Source: Bordetella parapertussis
GTDB lineage: Bacteria; Pseudomonadota; Gammaproteobacteria; Burkholderiales; SG8-39
Reading direction: 5' to 3'
NCBI GenBank assembly: GCA_945861875.1
Contig: CAMAWC010000013.1
Span: 1-55,557, forward strand
Length of the DNA stretch: 55,557 nt
This document shows positions 40,867-50,199 of this stretch, piece after piece. How positions within the stretch are numbered: the stretch's first letter is position 1; each line of letters begins with the position of its first letter. Below the pieces are notes generated by a model, which was not told the DNA's origin, did not search any database, and worked only from the letters and a program-made list of their open reading frames with translations. The translations under genes were made by a program, and so were the position numbers.

Positions 40867-41856
40867 ATGCAGACAAGAGCGGCATTGGCATTGAAAGGCT
40901 TGATCGCGGCGGCGGTATTGTCAATGGTGAGCGGCGCTGTGTCGGCACAGGGTGCCTGGCCGAGCAAGCCCATCACCATCACCGTCGGATTTACCGCCGG
41001 AGGCAGCACCGACATTGTGGCGCGCATGGTGGCCGAGGAAATGCGCAAGACCTGGGGCCAGCCGGTTATCGTCGAGAACAAGCCCGGCGCCGGCGGCAAT
41101 ATCGGCGCGAATATCGTCGCCAAGGCCAGGCCCGACGGTTACAGCCTGCTCATCGGTTCGGTCGGCCCGCTTGCGATCAACCCGACGCTGTACGAGAAAA
41201 TGCCCTACGACAACATCCGCGATTTCACGCCGGTGTCGCTGATCGTGCACGTGCCTAACATGCTGGTGGTCAATCCGATTCCCATGCCGGTGCGCAATAT
41301 TGCCGAGTTCGTGAGCTTTGCCAAGGCCAATCCGGGCAAGTTTTTTTACGGCTCGACCGGCATCGGCACCTCGGCCCACCTGTCGGGCGAGCAGCTGAAG
41401 ATGATGACCGGCATCGAGGCGACGCATGTGCCCTACAAGGGCGCCGCCGCGGTGACCGATGTGCTCTCGGGCAACCAGGGCCTGTTCATGTTCGCGACCA
41501 TTCCCTCGGTCATCCAGTATGTGCGTGCCGGCCGCCTGCGCGGCATCGCCGTCACCAGTCTCAAGCGCTCTGCCTCGGCGCCGGACATCCCGACCCTGGC
41601 CGAATCCGGTTACCCGGATTTTGAGGCCTCGTCCTGGTTCGGCCTTCTCGGTCCGGCGGACATGCCGCGTGACATCGTCATTAAGCTGCAGGCCGAGATC
41701 GTGCGCATCCTGAAAATTCCCGATATCCGCGAAAAACTCAGCCAGCAGGGCGCCGACCCGGTGGGCAACACGCCGGAGGAGTTCGCCGCCTATATCCGCG
41801 CCGAGACCGCCAAGTGGGCCAAGGTGGTGAAGGCATCGGGCGCGAAGGCGGAATAG
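40867..41856 (+). CDS. Bug/TctC-family periplasmic solute receptor
   Basis: The 329-residue receptor has a signal peptide (LKGLIAAAVLSMVSGAVSAQ) and mature start WPSKPITITVGFTAGGSTDIV. RPDGYSLLIGSVGPLAINPTLYEKMPYD, HVPYKGAAAVTDVLSG and IPTLAESGYPDFEASSWF are typical. ATG 40867 has no strong ribosome site. A repeat lies upstream and 174 bases of gene-free DNA follow before the cytochrome cluster. The receptor could serve either the aldolase or the cluster downstream; the sequence does not say. Confidence 0.9.
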   Translation: MQTRAALALKGLIAAAVLSMVSGAVSAQGAWPSKPITITVGFTAGGSTDIVARMVAEEMRKTWGQPVIVENKPGAGGNIGANIVAKARPDGYSLLIGSVGPLAINPTLYEKMPYDNIRDFTPVSLIVHVPNMLVVNPIPMPVRNIAEFVSFAKANPGKFFYGSTGIGTSAHLSGEQLKMMTGIEATHVPYKGAAAVTDVLSGNQGLFMFATIPSVIQYVRAGRLRGIAVTSLKRSASAPDIPTLAESGYPDFEASSWFGLLGPADMPRDIVIKLQAEIVRILKIPDIREKLSQQGADPVGNTPEEFAAYIRAETAKWAKVVKASGAKAE

Positions 41857-41880
41857 AACTGCAGCGCGCGGTCTGGTGCC

Positions 41881-41905
41881 CTGTTATAGCGAGCGGGCAT
41901 AACAG
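41881..41905. promoter_or_regulatory. Inverted repeat upstream of the cytochrome/propeller cluster
   Basis: CTGTTAT (41881-41887) and ATAACAG (41899-41905) are perfect inverted arms 11 bases apart, lying 25 bases after the receptor stop and 126 bases before the start at 42031. It could be an operator for the cluster or part of a transcription end. Confidence 0.35.
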
Positions 41906-42030
41906 ATAGTGCAAAATCACCGTGTATTTCCGATGTGGTTCAGGCAACATTGCAGGCTTAGGTTTTTTGTCGTGAAACCAAAAAAAGCTCGTCCAAAGAG
42001 TCGACTGCGTCATCACCAAGGGGGTAGGAC

Positions 42031-44211
42031 ATGAAATCAACATCAGGTTTTCGTTTGGGCGTGGCGGCGGTAGCCGTTGCCGCGTCACTTGCCGTGGCGC
42101 CGGTTGCGCTTGCCGCGCCGATTCCCGGCCTCAATGTCGGCAAAACCGACCTCGGCGGCGTTGTCACCGGGCCCAAGGGCCCTGAAGCCGGTGTCTGGGT
42201 CATTGCCGAGACCAGCGACCTGCCGACCAAGTACACCAAGGTGGTGGTGACCGATGACCAGGGGCGTTACCTCATCCCCGACCTGCCCAAGGCCAAGTAC
42301 AGCGTATGGGTGCGTGGCTACGGCCTCGTCGATTCGGCCAAGGTCAAGGCTTCCCCCGGCCAGACCCTCAAACTAAAGGCCAAGGTTGCCCCGAATGCGC
42401 GCGCGGCGGCCCATTACTACCCCGGCATGTACTGGTACTCCATGCTGACCATCCCGGCGGCCAGTGAGTTTCCCGGCACCGGTGAAAAAGGCAACGGCAT
42501 TCCCCCCTTCATGAAAACCCAGGGGCACTGGGTCGACCTGATCAAGAACTCCTGCCAGTCCTGCCATGCTTTGGGCTCGGAGCGCATGCGCACCGCGCCG
42601 AAAGACGAGTTTGGCCACATGCAGAGTGCGATGCAGGCCTGGGCGCGGCGTATCCAGTCCGGCCAGGCGTTGACCAACATGGCGCTGGGCATTGCGCGCA
42701 TTGGACCGGAGCGCGGCCTCAACATGTTCACCGACTGGACCGCCCGTATTGCCAAGGGCGAAGTGCCGGCCGACAAGCCGCCGCGTCCGCAGGGCATAGA
42801 GCGCAACGTCGTCTATACCATGTGGGATTGGTCGCAACCGAAGTACTACCTGCATGACGCCGCGTCGACCGACAAGCGAAAGCCCACGGTGAATGCCAAC
42901 GGCCGCATCTACGGCTCGACCGAGGAGAGTACGGACAACCTGCCCTGGCTCGACCCGGTCAGCAACACGGTCGGCACCATCAAGATGCCGTATCGCGACC
43001 CGAAGACGCCGTCTTCCACCGAACTGCCCATGTCCAAGTCGCCATTCTGGGGAGACGAGCCGATCTGGGACGGTCACACCAGCATCCACAACAACATGTT
43101 CGACGGCGACGGTCGCGTGTGGTTTACCTCGCGCGTCGGCACCGGCCCCAATCCGGATTTCTGCAAAAAAGGCTCGGATCATCCGTCGGCCAAGGTTGTG
43201 CCGCTGGACGGTTCGCCGCGTCACCTGAGCATGTACGATCCGAAGACCGAAAAATGGTCGCTGATCCGGACCTGCTTCAGCACCCATCACCTGTACTTCG
43301 GCTATGACGCCAACAACACCCTTTGGACAAGCGCGGGTCCGCCGCAAAGCGGCGTGGTCGGCTGGCTCAATACCAAGATGTATCTTGAGACCGGTGATGA
43401 GGCCAAGTCGCAAGGCTGGACGCCGCTGATCATCGACACCAACGGCAACGGCAAGCGCGACGAGTATGTCGAGGCCAACCAGCCGCTTGATCCGGCCAAG
43501 GACAAGCGCATCATGGCGGCCTTTTACGGTGTGCAGCCGAGCCCGTTTGACGACTCCATCTGGGGCCAGTCGATGGATTCGGGCTTCACCCGCATCGACC
43601 AGCCCGGCTACCTGATCCGCCTGGCGCCCGGCTCCAATCCGTCGACCGACTCGCTGGCCGAGGTGTTCCAGGTTCCCGAGGGCACCTACGGCTCGCGCGG
43701 GCTTGACCTCACCACCGACGGTATCGTCTGGACGGTGCTATCGAGCGGCCACTTTGCCAGCCTCGATCGCAGGAAGTGCAAGGTTCTGAACGGCCCGACC
43801 ACGGCCGAGGGCAAGCATTGTCCAGAGGGCTGGACGCTGTATCCCTTCCCCGGCCCGCAGTTCAAGGGCGTGGACAACAAGGGTGGCAGCGCCGAGCACG
43901 CCTACTATGTCTGGGTCGATCGCGACAACACCCTGGGCCTCGGGAAGAACGTGCCGATCGCTTCGACCAACGGCGGCGAGTCGCTGCTCGGCCTGGTGAA
44001 TGGCAAGTTCGTAACCCTGCGCGTTCCTTACCCGCTTGGCTTTTTCACCAAGAACGTGGACGGCCGCATTGACGACCCGAACGCCGGCTGGAAGGGTCGC
44101 GGTCTGTGGACCACTTTTGGTTCGCGTACCGTGTTCCACAACGAGGGCGGCACCAAGAACCGTCCCAAGGTCTACAAGGTCCAGGTTCGTCCTGACCCGC
44201 TGGCCAACTGA
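42031..44211 (+). CDS. Secreted haem-c / beta-propeller protein with carboxypeptidase-regulatory-like domain
   Basis: The 726-residue protein has a signal peptide (VAAVAVAASLAVAPVALA). Residues 38-125 form a carboxypeptidase-regulatory-like (transthyretin-type) beta domain, seen in DLGGVVTGPKGPEAGVWV and DDQGRYLIPDLPKAKYSV. One haem-c site, CQSCH, is at residues 175-179. From about residue 245 the chain has propeller-like repeats (DGHTSIHNNMFDGDGRVWFTSR, DGIVWTVLSSGHFASLD) related to streptogramin lyase/Vgb-type propellers. The plan suggests a periplasmic dehydrogenase or electron-transfer subunit, but no redox cofactor beyond haem is visible. GGGGGTAGGAC precedes the start. The gene at 45547 is a smaller protein of the same design. 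Confidence 0.85.
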   Translation: MKSTSGFRLGVAAVAVAASLAVAPVALAAPIPGLNVGKTDLGGVVTGPKGPEAGVWVIAETSDLPTKYTKVVVTDDQGRYLIPDLPKAKYSVWVRGYGLVDSAKVKASPGQTLKLKAKVAPNARAAAHYYPGMYWYSMLTIPAASEFPGTGEKGNGIPPFMKTQGHWVDLIKNSCQSCHALGSERMRTAPKDEFGHMQSAMQAWARRIQSGQALTNMALGIARIGPERGLNMFTDWTARIAKGEVPADKPPRPQGIERNVVYTMWDWSQPKYYLHDAASTDKRKPTVNANGRIYGSTEESTDNLPWLDPVSNTVGTIKMPYRDPKTPSSTELPMSKSPFWGDEPIWDGHTSIHNNMFDGDGRVWFTSRVGTGPNPDFCKKGSDHPSAKVVPLDGSPRHLSMYDPKTEKWSLIRTCFSTHHLYFGYDANNTLWTSAGPPQSGVVGWLNTKMYLETGDEAKSQGWTPLIIDTNGNGKRDEYVEANQPLDPAKDKRIMAAFYGVQPSPFDDSIWGQSMDSGFTRIDQPGYLIRLAPGSNPSTDSLAEVFQVPEGTYGSRGLDLTTDGIVWTVLSSGHFASLDRRKCKVLNGPTTAEGKHCPEGWTLYPFPGPQFKGVDNKGGSAEHAYYVWVDRDNTLGLGKNVPIASTNGGESLLGLVNGKFVTLRVPYPLGFFTKNVDGRIDDPNAGWKGRGLWTTFGSRTVFHNEGGTKNRPKVYKVQVRPDPLAN

Positions 44212-44228
44212 TCGCGCTTTGTACTAAA

Positions 44229-44263
44229 AGAGGCCCCGGCGCGCAGCCTGCACCGGGGCCTTT
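44229..44263 (+). terminator. Hairpin, probable attenuator or terminator
   Basis: AGGCCCCGG (44231-44239) pairs with CCGGGGCCT (44253-44261), followed by only a few Ts (TTTGTAC). It lies 20 bases after the large haem/propeller gene. The weak T tract suggests partial termination or a stability hairpin, so the following genes may be transcribed at a lower level. Confidence 0.6.
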
Positions 44264-44322
44264 GTACGGTAATCTGCAGGGTGCCCCGTTTTGGGGCGCA
44301 GACTTCGGAGGAGGATAGGCAC

Positions 44323-44787
44323 ATGACCACGTTTTTGTTGATTGTCCACGGGCTCGTTGCGGTGGCGCTGCTCGGTGCGATTACGCACCAGGCGGCCAGT
44401 GTGCTGCTGCCAGCGCGCAAGCCGGCTGCCTCGATCGCCGGACGCTTTCGCTCGGTTGCCGGCGCACCCTACGCCAATGCGGTGGTCGTGCTGTATGTGG
44501 CGAGCATGATCCTCGGCGGGCTCATCTATCCGGACTACCGGCTCGGCGTCCGTGGCGTGCTGGAAGAGCTGGAAATGCGCGTGGCAAACGGCTCGTTTGA
44601 ACTGAAGGAGCATTATGTCGCCGTGGGCCTTGGCATGCTGCCGGCCTATTGGCTGTTCTGGCGCCAGCCCTTATTGCCCGGGCATGGCGGCGCGCGTACG
44701 GTGATTACGGCGATGCTCGCCTTTATCGTCTGGTGGGGTTTCCTGGTCGGCCATGTGCTCAACAATATCCGGGGATTCGGCTCATGA
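44323..44787 (+). CDS. Four-helix membrane protein, possible haem or quinone partner
   Basis: The 154-residue protein has four predicted membrane segments, about residues 3-25, 51-69, 96-113 and 125-145. His9 and His22 lie in the first helix and His97 at the start of the third; such residues can ligate haem b, but this is only a possibility. I do not recognise a named family. ATG 44323 has a strong ribosome site, GGAGGAGGATAGGCAC. The stop overlaps the next small membrane gene by four bases. Its position between two secreted haem-c proteins points to a membrane electron acceptor or anchor. Confidence 0.75.
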   Translation: MTTFLLIVHGLVAVALLGAITHQAASVLLPARKPAASIAGRFRSVAGAPYANAVVVLYVASMILGGLIYPDYRLGVRGVLEELEMRVANGSFELKEHYVAVGLGMLPAYWLFWRQPLLPGHGGARTVITAMLAFIVWWGFLVGHVLNNIRGFGS

Positions 44788-45107
44788 ACGCGCGCCAGGC
44801 TGCGGGCGTTGTATTCGCCGTGGTGTTCGCCGCGGCTTACCTGTTGTGTGTGGAAAAGAATTACGCGCTGTTCACCTTCCATCCTGCAACCAATGCCTTT
44901 GGCTGGGGCGTGGAAAAGGCCGCGGAGGGGCCGGCGATGTACTGGTATGGCTGGCTGGCGACCGCGGCCATTGTGGCGACGCTGGCAACCGGACTCGGGC
45001 TCGTGCTGCCACCGGCGCGGCGTCTCGCCCCCGCACTTGCGTGGGCCGTGCCGCTGGCTGTGATACTCTTTTTCACCTACCTTTTGCGCAATTTCTTTTT
45101 GCGCTGA
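44784..45107 (+). CDS. Small three-helix membrane protein
   Basis: The 107-residue protein has membrane segments near residues 6-24, 54-75 and 85-103, and a loop with KNYALFTFHPATNAFGWGVEKA. It is translationally coupled (ATGA) to the four-helix protein at 44323, and together they look like a two-part membrane unit. A single His (in FHPATNAF) is conserved-looking but untested. No family was recognised. It ends about 45 bases before the next gene. Confidence 0.7.
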   Translation: MNARQAAGVVFAVVFAAAYLLCVEKNYALFTFHPATNAFGWGVEKAAEGPAMYWYGWLATAAIVATLATGLGLVLPPARRLAPALAWAVPLAVILFFTYLLRNFFLR

Positions 45108-45153
45108 CGCCGACCGCAAGGTTGCGACCGGCGCATTGATTAGCGAGACGACA

Positions 45154-45540
45154 ATGAAACCTGTTACTGCCCTGCATGTCCTTGGTTCACTGCTGGCGGC
45201 CCTCGCACTCGCGGGGCCGGTTCAGGCCGGTGGTGACATGGCCGACGATGACCACGACGACGGGCCGTCGGTGTTCGGCTTTGTCAAGGACGGGCGCGGC
45301 GCTCCCATTACGGGCGCCAAGGTCACCATGAACATCAAGGGTGGGGCGGAAATGGCGACGCGCTCGGTCACCAACGGCATGTACAAATTCGAGCGCTTGA
45401 ACATGAAGTTCGATCCCAAGAACGTCACCATTTCCTGCTCCAAGGACGGCTACAAGCAGACGCGGGTAATGCGGCGGCCGCTGGCCAAACCCGATCCGGC
45501 CAAGCCCACCGAAATCGAATGCAGGATGGACAAGGGCTAG
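45154..45540 (+). CDS. Small secreted carboxypeptidase-regulatory-like protein
   Basis: The 128-residue protein has a signal peptide (LGSLLAALALAGPVQAG), then an acidic stretch, DMADDDHDDGPS, and one carboxypeptidase-regulatory-like beta domain (VFGFVKDGRGAPITGAKVTMN and TNGMYKFERLNMKFDPKNVTISC). It matches the N-terminal beta domains of the two haem-c proteins on either side, without the haem and propeller parts. ATG 45154 has a weak ribosome site. It may be a periplasmic binding or assembly subunit of the cluster. Confidence 0.8.
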   Translation: MKPVTALHVLGSLLAALALAGPVQAGGDMADDDHDDGPSVFGFVKDGRGAPITGAKVTMNIKGGAEMATRSVTNGMYKFERLNMKFDPKNVTISCSKDGYKQTRVMRRPLAKPDPAKPTEIECRMDKG

Positions 45541-45546
45541 CCAGTA

Positions 45547-47190
45547 GTGAGCGGCGTTTCGCGCTGCCTTGGCGCACTGGCGGGCGCGTTATGCATTTTT
45601 GCAGGATGCGGTAGCGCGCTGGCACAAGGCGCGCAGTTGGGCGGGCGCGTTTCCTCGACCGAGGAGGGCGTCTTGGAAGGGGTGCTGGTCAGCGCCCGTG
45701 CCGAGGGTTCCACCGTCTCCCTCACGGTGGTCAGCGACAAGGAAGGCCTGTTTCGTTTTCCTGCGGGTAAATTGCGTCCGGGCAAACACAGCTTGGCCAT
45801 TCGCGCCGTCGGTTACGAACTCGACGGCTCCGCACAAGTGGAAATTGCCGCGGCCGATCCGGCGCCGCTGGACCTGCGGCTGCGTAAGACGCGCGACCTT
45901 GCCGCGCAACTGACCAACACCGAATGGTTCATCAGCACGCCGGGCACGGCCGAGCAAAAACGCCCGCTGATCGAGTGCCTCAGTTGCCACACTTTCGAGC
46001 GCATCGCGCGTTCGACGCAAAACGCCGAAGAGATGCTGCCCGTGCTAAAGCGAATGGTGAAGTACGCCAACAACAGCACCATGGCCCGCGTGCAGACGCG
46101 CATCGTCGAGCGTGGTTACGACGAGAACGGCCTGCGCAAGCTGGCCGAGTACCTCGCCACCATCAACCTGAGCAAGGGGCCGCAGTGGTCGTATCCGCTA
46201 AAGACGCTGCCTCGCCCGGCGGGCCGTGCGACGCGCGTGCTCATCACCGAATACGACCTGCCGCGCAAGACCATTGCGCCGCATGATGTCATCCTCGGCC
46301 GCGACGGCGCGCTGTGGTATTCCAATTTCACCGAAAATTTTCTCGGCCGGCTGGACCCGCGCAGCGGCGAGCATATGGAATTTGCCTACCCCGAGGTCAA
46401 GCCCGGCTGGCCGCAGGGCGCGCTGTCGGTAGAGCCCGATCGCAAGGGCGACCTGTGGCTCTCGACCATGTTCCAGACCGGCTTGATCAAATTTGACATG
46501 AAGACACGGGCGTTCCGGCATTTTCCCCTGCCGCCCGAACTCAATGGCGACGCCACCGGGCAGGCGATGGTGATGCCGGCGCAGTCGCATGTCGATGGCA
46601 GAGTGTGGACGACCGATGTCGACAAACGCACCATACTGCGCCTTGACCTGAAGAGCGGAAAATACCAGTCGATTGCGCCCTTCCAGGCTCCGCCGCGACA
46701 TCATTTCCCCTACGGGCTTGCCGCCGACAAGGCGAACAACCTGTACTTCATGGACTTTGGCGGTGAGGCGTTGGGCCGCGTCGACGCCAAAACGACCAAG
46801 GTCACGATTTACCCGACGCCGACGCCGCGCTCGCGTCCGCGACGCACCATGATCGATGGGCAGGGGCGGGTTTGGTTTGCCGAGTATGGCGCCAACCGTG
46901 TTGCGATGTTCGACACCAAACGCGAGGAAATCCGCGAGTGGGAGGCACCGACGCCGCACACCTATCCGTATGATGTCCATATGGACAAATACGGGACGCT
47001 GTGGAGCGGATCGATGACCAGCGACCGCATCCTGCGCCTTGATCCGCAGACCAATCAGTCGATTGAGTACCTGCTGCCGCGCCAGACCAATGTGCGGCGG
47101 GTATTTGTCGATGACAGAACGAAACCGGTCACTTTCTGGGTCGGCAGCAATCACGGCGCTTCCATCGTCGGATTGACGCCGATTGACTGA
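45547..47190 (+). CDS. Secreted haem-c / Vgb-like beta-propeller protein, possible lipoprotein
   Basis: The 547-residue protein starts at GTG 45547. The signal segment LCIFAGCGSALAQ allows either lipoprotein processing at Cys21 or normal cleavage. Residues 31-112 are a carboxypeptidase-regulatory-like domain. The haem-c motif CLSCH is at 144-148. From about 215 the chain has Vgb-type propeller blades (APHDVILGRDGALWYSNFTENFLGRLDPRSGE, GLAADKANNLYFMDFGGEALGRVD, MIDGQGRVWFAEYGANRVAMFD). It is a shorter homologue in design of the protein at 42031. Vgb itself is a lyase, but these propellers mainly mark the fold. Function is unknown. Confidence 0.85.
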   Translation: MSGVSRCLGALAGALCIFAGCGSALAQGAQLGGRVSSTEEGVLEGVLVSARAEGSTVSLTVVSDKEGLFRFPAGKLRPGKHSLAIRAVGYELDGSAQVEIAAADPAPLDLRLRKTRDLAAQLTNTEWFISTPGTAEQKRPLIECLSCHTFERIARSTQNAEEMLPVLKRMVKYANNSTMARVQTRIVERGYDENGLRKLAEYLATINLSKGPQWSYPLKTLPRPAGRATRVLITEYDLPRKTIAPHDVILGRDGALWYSNFTENFLGRLDPRSGEHMEFAYPEVKPGWPQGALSVEPDRKGDLWLSTMFQTGLIKFDMKTRAFRHFPLPPELNGDATGQAMVMPAQSHVDGRVWTTDVDKRTILRLDLKSGKYQSIAPFQAPPRHHFPYGLAADKANNLYFMDFGGEALGRVDAKTTKVTIYPTPTPRSRPRRTMIDGQGRVWFAEYGANRVAMFDTKREEIREWEAPTPHTYPYDVHMDKYGTLWSGSMTSDRILRLDPQTNQSIEYLLPRQTNVRRVFVDDRTKPVTFWVGSNHGASIVGLTPID

Positions 47191-47204
47191 ACAGGGCACA
47201 GACC

Positions 47205-48056
47205 ATGGACATTAACCGTCGCCGGCTTGTCGCCGGCACCGCCGCGCTTGCCGGACTCTCAACATTGACGGCATTGCCCCTCGCCGGTGCCGCCGAGGGC
47301 AGGATTTTTGACAGTCACTGCCATATCATCGACCATGCCTTTCCGCTGGTCGCCAACCAGGGCTATACGCCGCCGCATTTCCCGCTCGAACAATATATGC
47401 AGCAGGCGGTGCCGCTGGGCGTGCGCGCCGGGGCGGTGGTGTCCGGGTCATTCCAGGCCTTTGACCAGGGTTACCTGAAGAGCCTGTTGCCCAGGCTGGG
47501 CAGGGGCTGGGTCGGGGTGACGCAAGTGCCCAACTCTATTGGCGACGATGAAATCGCCGGGCTCTCGGCCATTGGCGTGCGTGCGCTGCGCTTTAACATG
47601 TTTCGCGGCCGCATCGACAGTGTCGATGAACTGGTGGCGCTTGCCCGGCGCGCTCACGCCGCCGGCGGCTGGCACGCCGAGATCTACGCCGATGCCGCGG
47701 CGCTGGCGCCGCACGCAGACAAACTGGCCAAGCTGCCGCAAATCGTCATTGACCACCTCGGCATGACCGAGGCCGGCGTGCCGGTGGTGCTCGACCTCGT
47801 GGTGGCCGGCGCGAAGGTGAAGGCCACCGGTTTTGGCCGTGTAAAACTGGATGTTGCGCGAACGCTGGAGCGCGTAGCCGCCAAGAGTCCCGACGCGCTG
47901 GTATTTGGCACCGACATTCCCTCGACGCGCGCCGAGCGGCCGTTTCAAGCCGCCGACATCGGGCTGGTTGAACGCGTGCTGGGGCCGGAGTTGGCGGCGA
48001 GGGCGTTCTGGGCCAATCCGGTGGCGCTTTACCGCGTCAAAGACCTGCCCGCCTAG
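47205..48056 (+). CDS. Exported amidohydrolase (TIM-barrel)
   Basis: The 283-residue protein has an N-terminal Arg-rich signal (INRRRLVAGTAALAGLSTLTALPLAGA), likely Tat- or Sec-type export. The metal site begins with DSHCH (His38 and His40), continues with VIDHLGMTE, and ends with VFGTDIPSTRAE, whose Asp completes the amidohydrolase 2 pattern. The family includes PDC-lactonase-like and decarboxylase-like enzymes. It starts 14 bases after the propeller gene, so it is likely the last gene of the cytochrome cluster. Export of this enzyme is unusual, as most relatives are cytoplasmic. Confidence 0.85.
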   Translation: MDINRRRLVAGTAALAGLSTLTALPLAGAAEGRIFDSHCHIIDHAFPLVANQGYTPPHFPLEQYMQQAVPLGVRAGAVVSGSFQAFDQGYLKSLLPRLGRGWVGVTQVPNSIGDDEIAGLSAIGVRALRFNMFRGRIDSVDELVALARRAHAAGGWHAEIYADAAALAPHADKLAKLPQIVIDHLGMTEAGVPVVLDLVVAGAKVKATGFGRVKLDVARTLERVAAKSPDALVFGTDIPSTRAERPFQAADIGLVERVLGPELAARAFWANPVALYRVKDLPA

Positions 48057-48261
48057 GCCGGTTCTACCCGGTTCCTGCCCGTGTCCGCGGCCGACCCAGG
48101 CCTTGGCGGGTGATTTTGCAAGTTTTCAGCGCCTTACCGCGAATCCCGTCTGACCCAGATCAAATTAACGTAACACCATAAGGGCAGACTGAAGGCGGTC
48201 CCGTCGCATCGCATATTGGCGATGTCGGCGGGTGGCAAGCTTCTTCTTATCGGGTAATGCC

Positions 48262-50199
48262 ATGCTGAAAGACAGTGCGGTCGAGTCACTGGGTGAAAGC
48301 GGGTTGCTGCTGCCCGCCTGGGTCAAGACGGCCCTCGCGGCCAATGACCGTCTCAAACTGTATTTCTCCGTGGTGCAGGCGGCGGTGCAGCATGCCGGGC
48401 GGCCATCCCATGATGTCATCGACTTGTCACGCGAAAAGGCCGCCGCCGGCCTGAAAGAGCAGTGGATGGACGAAATCGTCGTCGATGCCACACGCAGCGG
48501 TGATGTGTATTTCCTGCCCGAACTGCCGCGCCTTGCGCGGGCCATCGCCACCGATCTGTCGCTGATGGCACGGCCGGTGCTCCAGTCGGCCGGGGCGGAG
48601 GCATTGAAGGTGCGCCTTGAGGGCTGGCTTGCCTGGCTTGCGGCGATCCGCGAGGAAAGCCTTTCGCCCGAAGTACTAAAGCAACTGGTGCACGGCAACC
48701 GCGATCACGGCGACAGCGTGCATATCCTGGTGATGGACTTGCACAAGCAGCTGAACCAGATCGCGGTCAAGCTCGCAAGCGAGGTGATTGACGGCGCGCA
48801 TGTGTGGAATCTTGCCGCCGACGACCGCGGCCGTGTCAGCGCCTTCATGCGCGGGCTCAACCGCACCGCGCCGCTCAAGTTCGACCATCCGGGCCTCGAT
48901 ACGGCGGCCACGCGCGACGGCAAGCGTCTGGTGCTGCAAAACGACATCGGCACCAACGATGCGCATGTGCTGGTGGTGCAGGTCGAGGACTTGAAAATAA
49001 GCCTGAGCTACTCTGACCTGCATCGCACGCGTTTCGAGTTTTTCCGCATGTTGCTCGCCGAACTGGGCGCCACCTGGTCGGTGGTCGAGCCGCGCGTCAC
49101 CCCCGGCCTCAATGCCGGTGATGCCTATTACGTCGGCACCGCGAGTTTTGCCTGCAAGGACCAGGCGGCGCTGGATAACGCCCTCGAAGGCCTGGCCTCG
49201 CGCATCGTTTTCCTGATCGACTGGAACCGCGCGCGCAAGCGCCTGCAGCGCTTTGTTTCCAAGCTGCACGCTATCGACGTGCTGGTCGCGGTTGCGCGCC
49301 TCGAAGTCGGTCACATGGGTTGGCTCCGGGCCGGTGGCGCAAGCCTGCTGTTTGCCACCATGCAGACGGCCGCCGACGGCGTATTCCGTCTTGGCGACCG
49401 CCTCGACGACGTGCTCGGGGAGGCCGGGGCGCACGCCTTTCTTGTTGAGTCGATGAGCCTTGCCAGCCGCGCGCTGCTGGCCGGCCAGCCGGTGGCGCTG
49501 ATCGAGGATGAGACGCGGGTGTTGCTGACGCGCCATTTGCAAAGCCGCGCCAGCGAGTTCGACATGGCGGCCGAGCACGCCTCTTATTGCCACGAACTGG
49601 CGCAGGGACTGCGCAACGCGCTCACCCACGGCGGCGGCAAGGGCGCGGCAAAAAAACTCTCCTTGAGCGCCAAGAGTTGGGAACGGCGCGCCGATGAAAT
49701 CGTCGGCCAGGCGCGCGCCCTCGCCGAACGCCATCCGCGCTGGCGGCATTTTTCCCACCTCATCGTCACGGCCGATGATGTCGCCGATGCGATGGAGGAG
49801 GCCTCCTTCCTGATGGGACTCATACTCGAGGAGCACGAAGAGGCGCTCGAGCACGGCGTGCAAAAGGTGCTGGTGCAGCTGGCCGAAAGCGTGTTGCTGG
49901 CGACACAGGATTACGTGCGTTCGCTGGCGGTGGCGCGTTCCCTCGGGCATACGCCGGATCTGGAGGATTCGAATTCCTTCCTCGATGCCACCTGGCGCGT
50001 GGTGCTGGCGGAAAAACGCTGCGACGAGCAGCTGCGTTCGGCACGGCGGCTGATCCTCAAGACACTGGCGAAAAAACCCGCCGAACTGATGCTCGCCAAC
50101 GATCTTGCCGCGAGTCTGGAGCAGGCCTCTGACTGCCTGTTGGTCGCCAGCTACGCCTTGCGCGACATCGTCTTGTCCAAGGCCGGTGCGATTGCATGA
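48262..50199 (+). CDS. Large protein of unknown function with PhoU/DUF47-like C-terminal helices
   Basis: The 645-residue protein (ATG 48262; GTG 48232 would add ten residues) has no signal peptide or membrane segment. No catalytic motif is recognised. Residues from about 455 to 640 are mainly helical and amphipathic, with patterns such as WERRADEIVGQARALAE and ADDVADAMEEASFLMGLILEEHEEALE, similar in feel to PhoU/DUF47 helical bundles. The middle part (about 245-300) is beta-rich, with VLQNDIGTNDAHVLVVQVEDLKISLSYSD. The gene overlaps the dikinase-like gene by four bases (ATGA). It could bind the acceptor of the partner's phosphotransfer. This is an inference from the coupling. Confidence 0.75.
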   Translation: MLKDSAVESLGESGLLLPAWVKTALAANDRLKLYFSVVQAAVQHAGRPSHDVIDLSREKAAAGLKEQWMDEIVVDATRSGDVYFLPELPRLARAIATDLSLMARPVLQSAGAEALKVRLEGWLAWLAAIREESLSPEVLKQLVHGNRDHGDSVHILVMDLHKQLNQIAVKLASEVIDGAHVWNLAADDRGRVSAFMRGLNRTAPLKFDHPGLDTAATRDGKRLVLQNDIGTNDAHVLVVQVEDLKISLSYSDLHRTRFEFFRMLLAELGATWSVVEPRVTPGLNAGDAYYVGTASFACKDQAALDNALEGLASRIVFLIDWNRARKRLQRFVSKLHAIDVLVAVARLEVGHMGWLRAGGASLLFATMQTAADGVFRLGDRLDDVLGEAGAHAFLVESMSLASRALLAGQPVALIEDETRVLLTRHLQSRASEFDMAAEHASYCHELAQGLRNALTHGGGKGAAKKLSLSAKSWERRADEIVGQARALAERHPRWRHFSHLIVTADDVADAMEEASFLMGLILEEHEEALEHGVQKVLVQLAESVLLATQDYVRSLAVARSLGHTPDLEDSNSFLDATWRVVLAEKRCDEQLRSARRLILKTLAKKPAELMLANDLAASLEQASDCLLVASYALRDIVLSKAGAIA

